5,559 nucleotides of DNA from Bryobacterales bacterium (GTDB taxonomy: Bacteria > Acidobacteriota > Terriglobia > Bryobacterales > Bryobacteraceae), in assembly GCA_009697495.1 (NCBI GenBank), contig SHUN01000252.1, positions 1 through 5,559 of the forward strand. The letters run 5' to 3'. The number at the start of each line of letters is the position of its first letter. Within the stretch, counting starts at the first letter, position 1. Positions 4,712 through 5,559 of the stretch are shown here, piece by piece. The notes under the pieces were generated by a model. The model searched no databases. It worked only from the letters and a program-made list of their open reading frames with translations, and was not told the origin of the DNA. Position numbers and translations under genes: made by a program.

Positions 4712-5185
4712 TCAACCGGCGACCGGTTTCGCAGTGTCCGCGGGGGTTGTGCCCTGCGCCACCGTTCCTTCGGGAGCCTGCGCCGTCACAGCCGCCGCAT
4801 CGGCCGGCGCTGGGGCCGGGTTCGTCGCGTCTGCTATCACGGTCGTTTGTTCAGCGCCCTGAATTGCGGGTTCGCCTACAGTTGTGGAGGGGGTTGCCGT
4901 CGGTTCCGACGTGCCGGAGTCGTAAGCTCCGTAGTCGTAATAAGAGGAATCATCGTAATTGTTGATCTTATCGTGGTACTCTTCCGCGGCTTGTTTGATG
5001 GGAGCTGTCTCCTTCTCAATCTGCTGCATCTCGTGATCCCACGTTGATTTCAATTCCGACGACGCTCGACGGAATTCGCCCATAGCTTTGGCCACTGTCT
5101 TCCCCAGCTCCGGTAGCTTCTTGGGGCCAAAGATCAGTAAGGCCAGGAGAAAAATGACCACCATCTCCTGTGTTCCTATCGGCAT
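4712..5185 (-). CDS. tatA: Twin-arginine translocase subunit TatA, long-tailed, 157 aa
   Basis: TatA subunits assemble with TatC to form the export pore. Residues 5-20 form the single membrane helix, followed by the hinge IFGPKKLPELGKTV (18-31) and the amphipathic helix AKAMGEFRRASSELKS (32-47), a classic TatA pattern. After a charged helical stretch the tail turns unusual: NNYDDSSYYDYGAYDSG (75-91) is Tyr/Asp-rich, and 92-157 is Thr/Pro/Ala-rich and probably disordered. Typical TatA proteins are 60-90 residues, so this is closer to TatB in length, but the FGPKKLPE hinge argues for TatA. It is first in a two-gene operon with tatC and no tatB is seen here. The ATG has GGGAGG 12 bases upstream, rather far, but no better in-frame start exists. 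Confidence 0.93.
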   Translation of the reverse strand: MPIGTQEMVVIFLLALLIFGPKKLPELGKTVAKAMGEFRRASSELKSTWDHEMQQIEKETAPIKQAAEEYHDKINNYDDSSYYDYGAYDSGTSEPTATPSTTVGEPAIQGAEQTTVIADATNPAPAPADAAAVTAQAPEGTVAQGTTPADTAKPVAG

Positions 5186-5285
5186 GTAATGGAACGACCT
5201 CCCGTGCGGTTAAGTTCAAGCTCAGGATATCACAGCGCTTCATGGAAGCCCTTTTTGCTGCCGTCGATCCGTATAGAATCGCTAT

Positions 5286-5559
5286 ATGATCGTCCTCGCC
5301 CTGGCCGCCCCGCTGTTCCAAATCGAACACCTCGCCAACGCGGGCGGCCTTCTCCGCCGCCATTCAACGGCATCTCGAATCCAATCCCCGCGCCATCGCC
5401 AGCGGTCCGCCTCAAGTTGCACGCCTGCTAACCGGTCCCTGCGCCTGCTCTCTGTTACCCGGCCAGACCCGCCAGTCCGGCACCATCCGGACGCCGCCCT
5501 CACCATTCAAAAGCCTGACATTGTCGTCGCGCCCTGGCGGTTCGCCCTCACGATGCGCG
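5286..5559 (+). CDS. Unrecognised open frame running off the right edge, possibly frameshifted
   Basis: From ATG 5286 the frame is open for 91 codons to the window end. It begins MIVLALAAPLFQIEHLANAG, and near the edge reads ALTIQKPDIVVAPWRFALTM; both ends have codons with mostly G or C in the third position. The middle (about 5357-5450) reads as low-quality Ser/Arg-rich sequence in this frame. The frame one base on gives a more protein-like AAIQRHLESNPRAIASG and PPQVARLL with better codon use. This suggests two compensating frameshifts or a decayed gene. No ribosome-binding site is visible. TATAGAAT (5272-5279) ends 6 bases before the ATG, which would fit a leaderless message, but no good -35 is present. 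The gene is divergent from tatA across 100 bp, in which I see no other clear signal. No family is recognised, and the whole frame may be non-coding. Confidence 0.3.
   Translation, partial: MIVLALAAPLFQIEHLANAGGLLRRHSTASRIQSPRHRQRSASSCTPANRSLRLLSVTRPDPPVRHHPDAALTIQKPDIVVAPWRFALTMR

Noticed and set aside
4357..4965. Plus-strand open frame of 202 codons
   Set aside because: Antisense to the tatC N-terminal extension and tatA tail; Arg/Pro-rich with no recognisable domain, as expected for the reverse of GC-rich low-complexity coding DNA.

Overview
The window looks like chromosomal DNA from a moderately GC-rich Gram-negative bacterium. My best guess is Acidobacteriota (Bryobacterales/Solibacterales-like). 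That guess rests on remembered resemblance of the DinB-like protein, the methyltransferase, the 70-aa basic protein and the nitrilase remnant to acidobacterial proteins; no search was run.

Left third (1-1313, minus strand): a decaying region. At the very edge, 22 codons of a GTG-started gene overlap by GTGA the end of a small conserved gene (64-431). That small gene is broken in an unusual way: its N- and C-terminal parts read on the minus strand, but a middle block of about 80 bp (about 169-248) reads on the plus strand, so it is inverted in place. After about 230 bp without a gene but with a 9-bp stem-loop comes a carbon-nitrogen hydrolase (nitrilase superfamily) pseudogene (661-1313). It has a frameshifting deletion in the middle and a second, probably in-frame, deletion near the active-site cysteine.

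Centre (1310-2410, minus strand): a compact run of tRNA-Ala(CGC), dcd (dCTP deaminase) and a DinB-like four-helix protein. The DinB-like stop overlaps the TTG start of the nitrilase remnant, so the group was probably one transcription unit: tRNA, nucleotide metabolism, DinB-like, nitrilase.

Middle right (2411-3368): a divergent promoter region separates the tRNA from a plus-strand SAM-dependent methyltransferase. This converges, with only 6 bp between, on a 70-aa coiled-coil/basic protein gene on the minus strand. The 148-bp stretch between that small gene and tatC carries a perfect 11-bp tandem repeat, a 13-bp inverted repeat and several scattered GGTAC boxes, which look like operator material.

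Right (3517-5185, minus strand): a two-gene Tat protein-export operon, tatA then tatC, with no tatB in view. TatC carries a cytoplasmic N-terminal extension of about 105 residues rich in His and acidic residues, and an extra hydrophobic segment at its C-terminus. TatA has a long tail, first Tyr/Asp-rich and then Ala/Pro/Thr-rich. Divergent from tatA, a plus-strand open frame (5286 to the edge) runs out of the window; its middle looks frameshifted and I do not recognise it.

The best candidate for something undescribed is the broken two-gene unit at the left edge together with its internal inversion. The repeat-bearing promoter of the 70-aa gene and the elaborated TatA/TatC tails come next.
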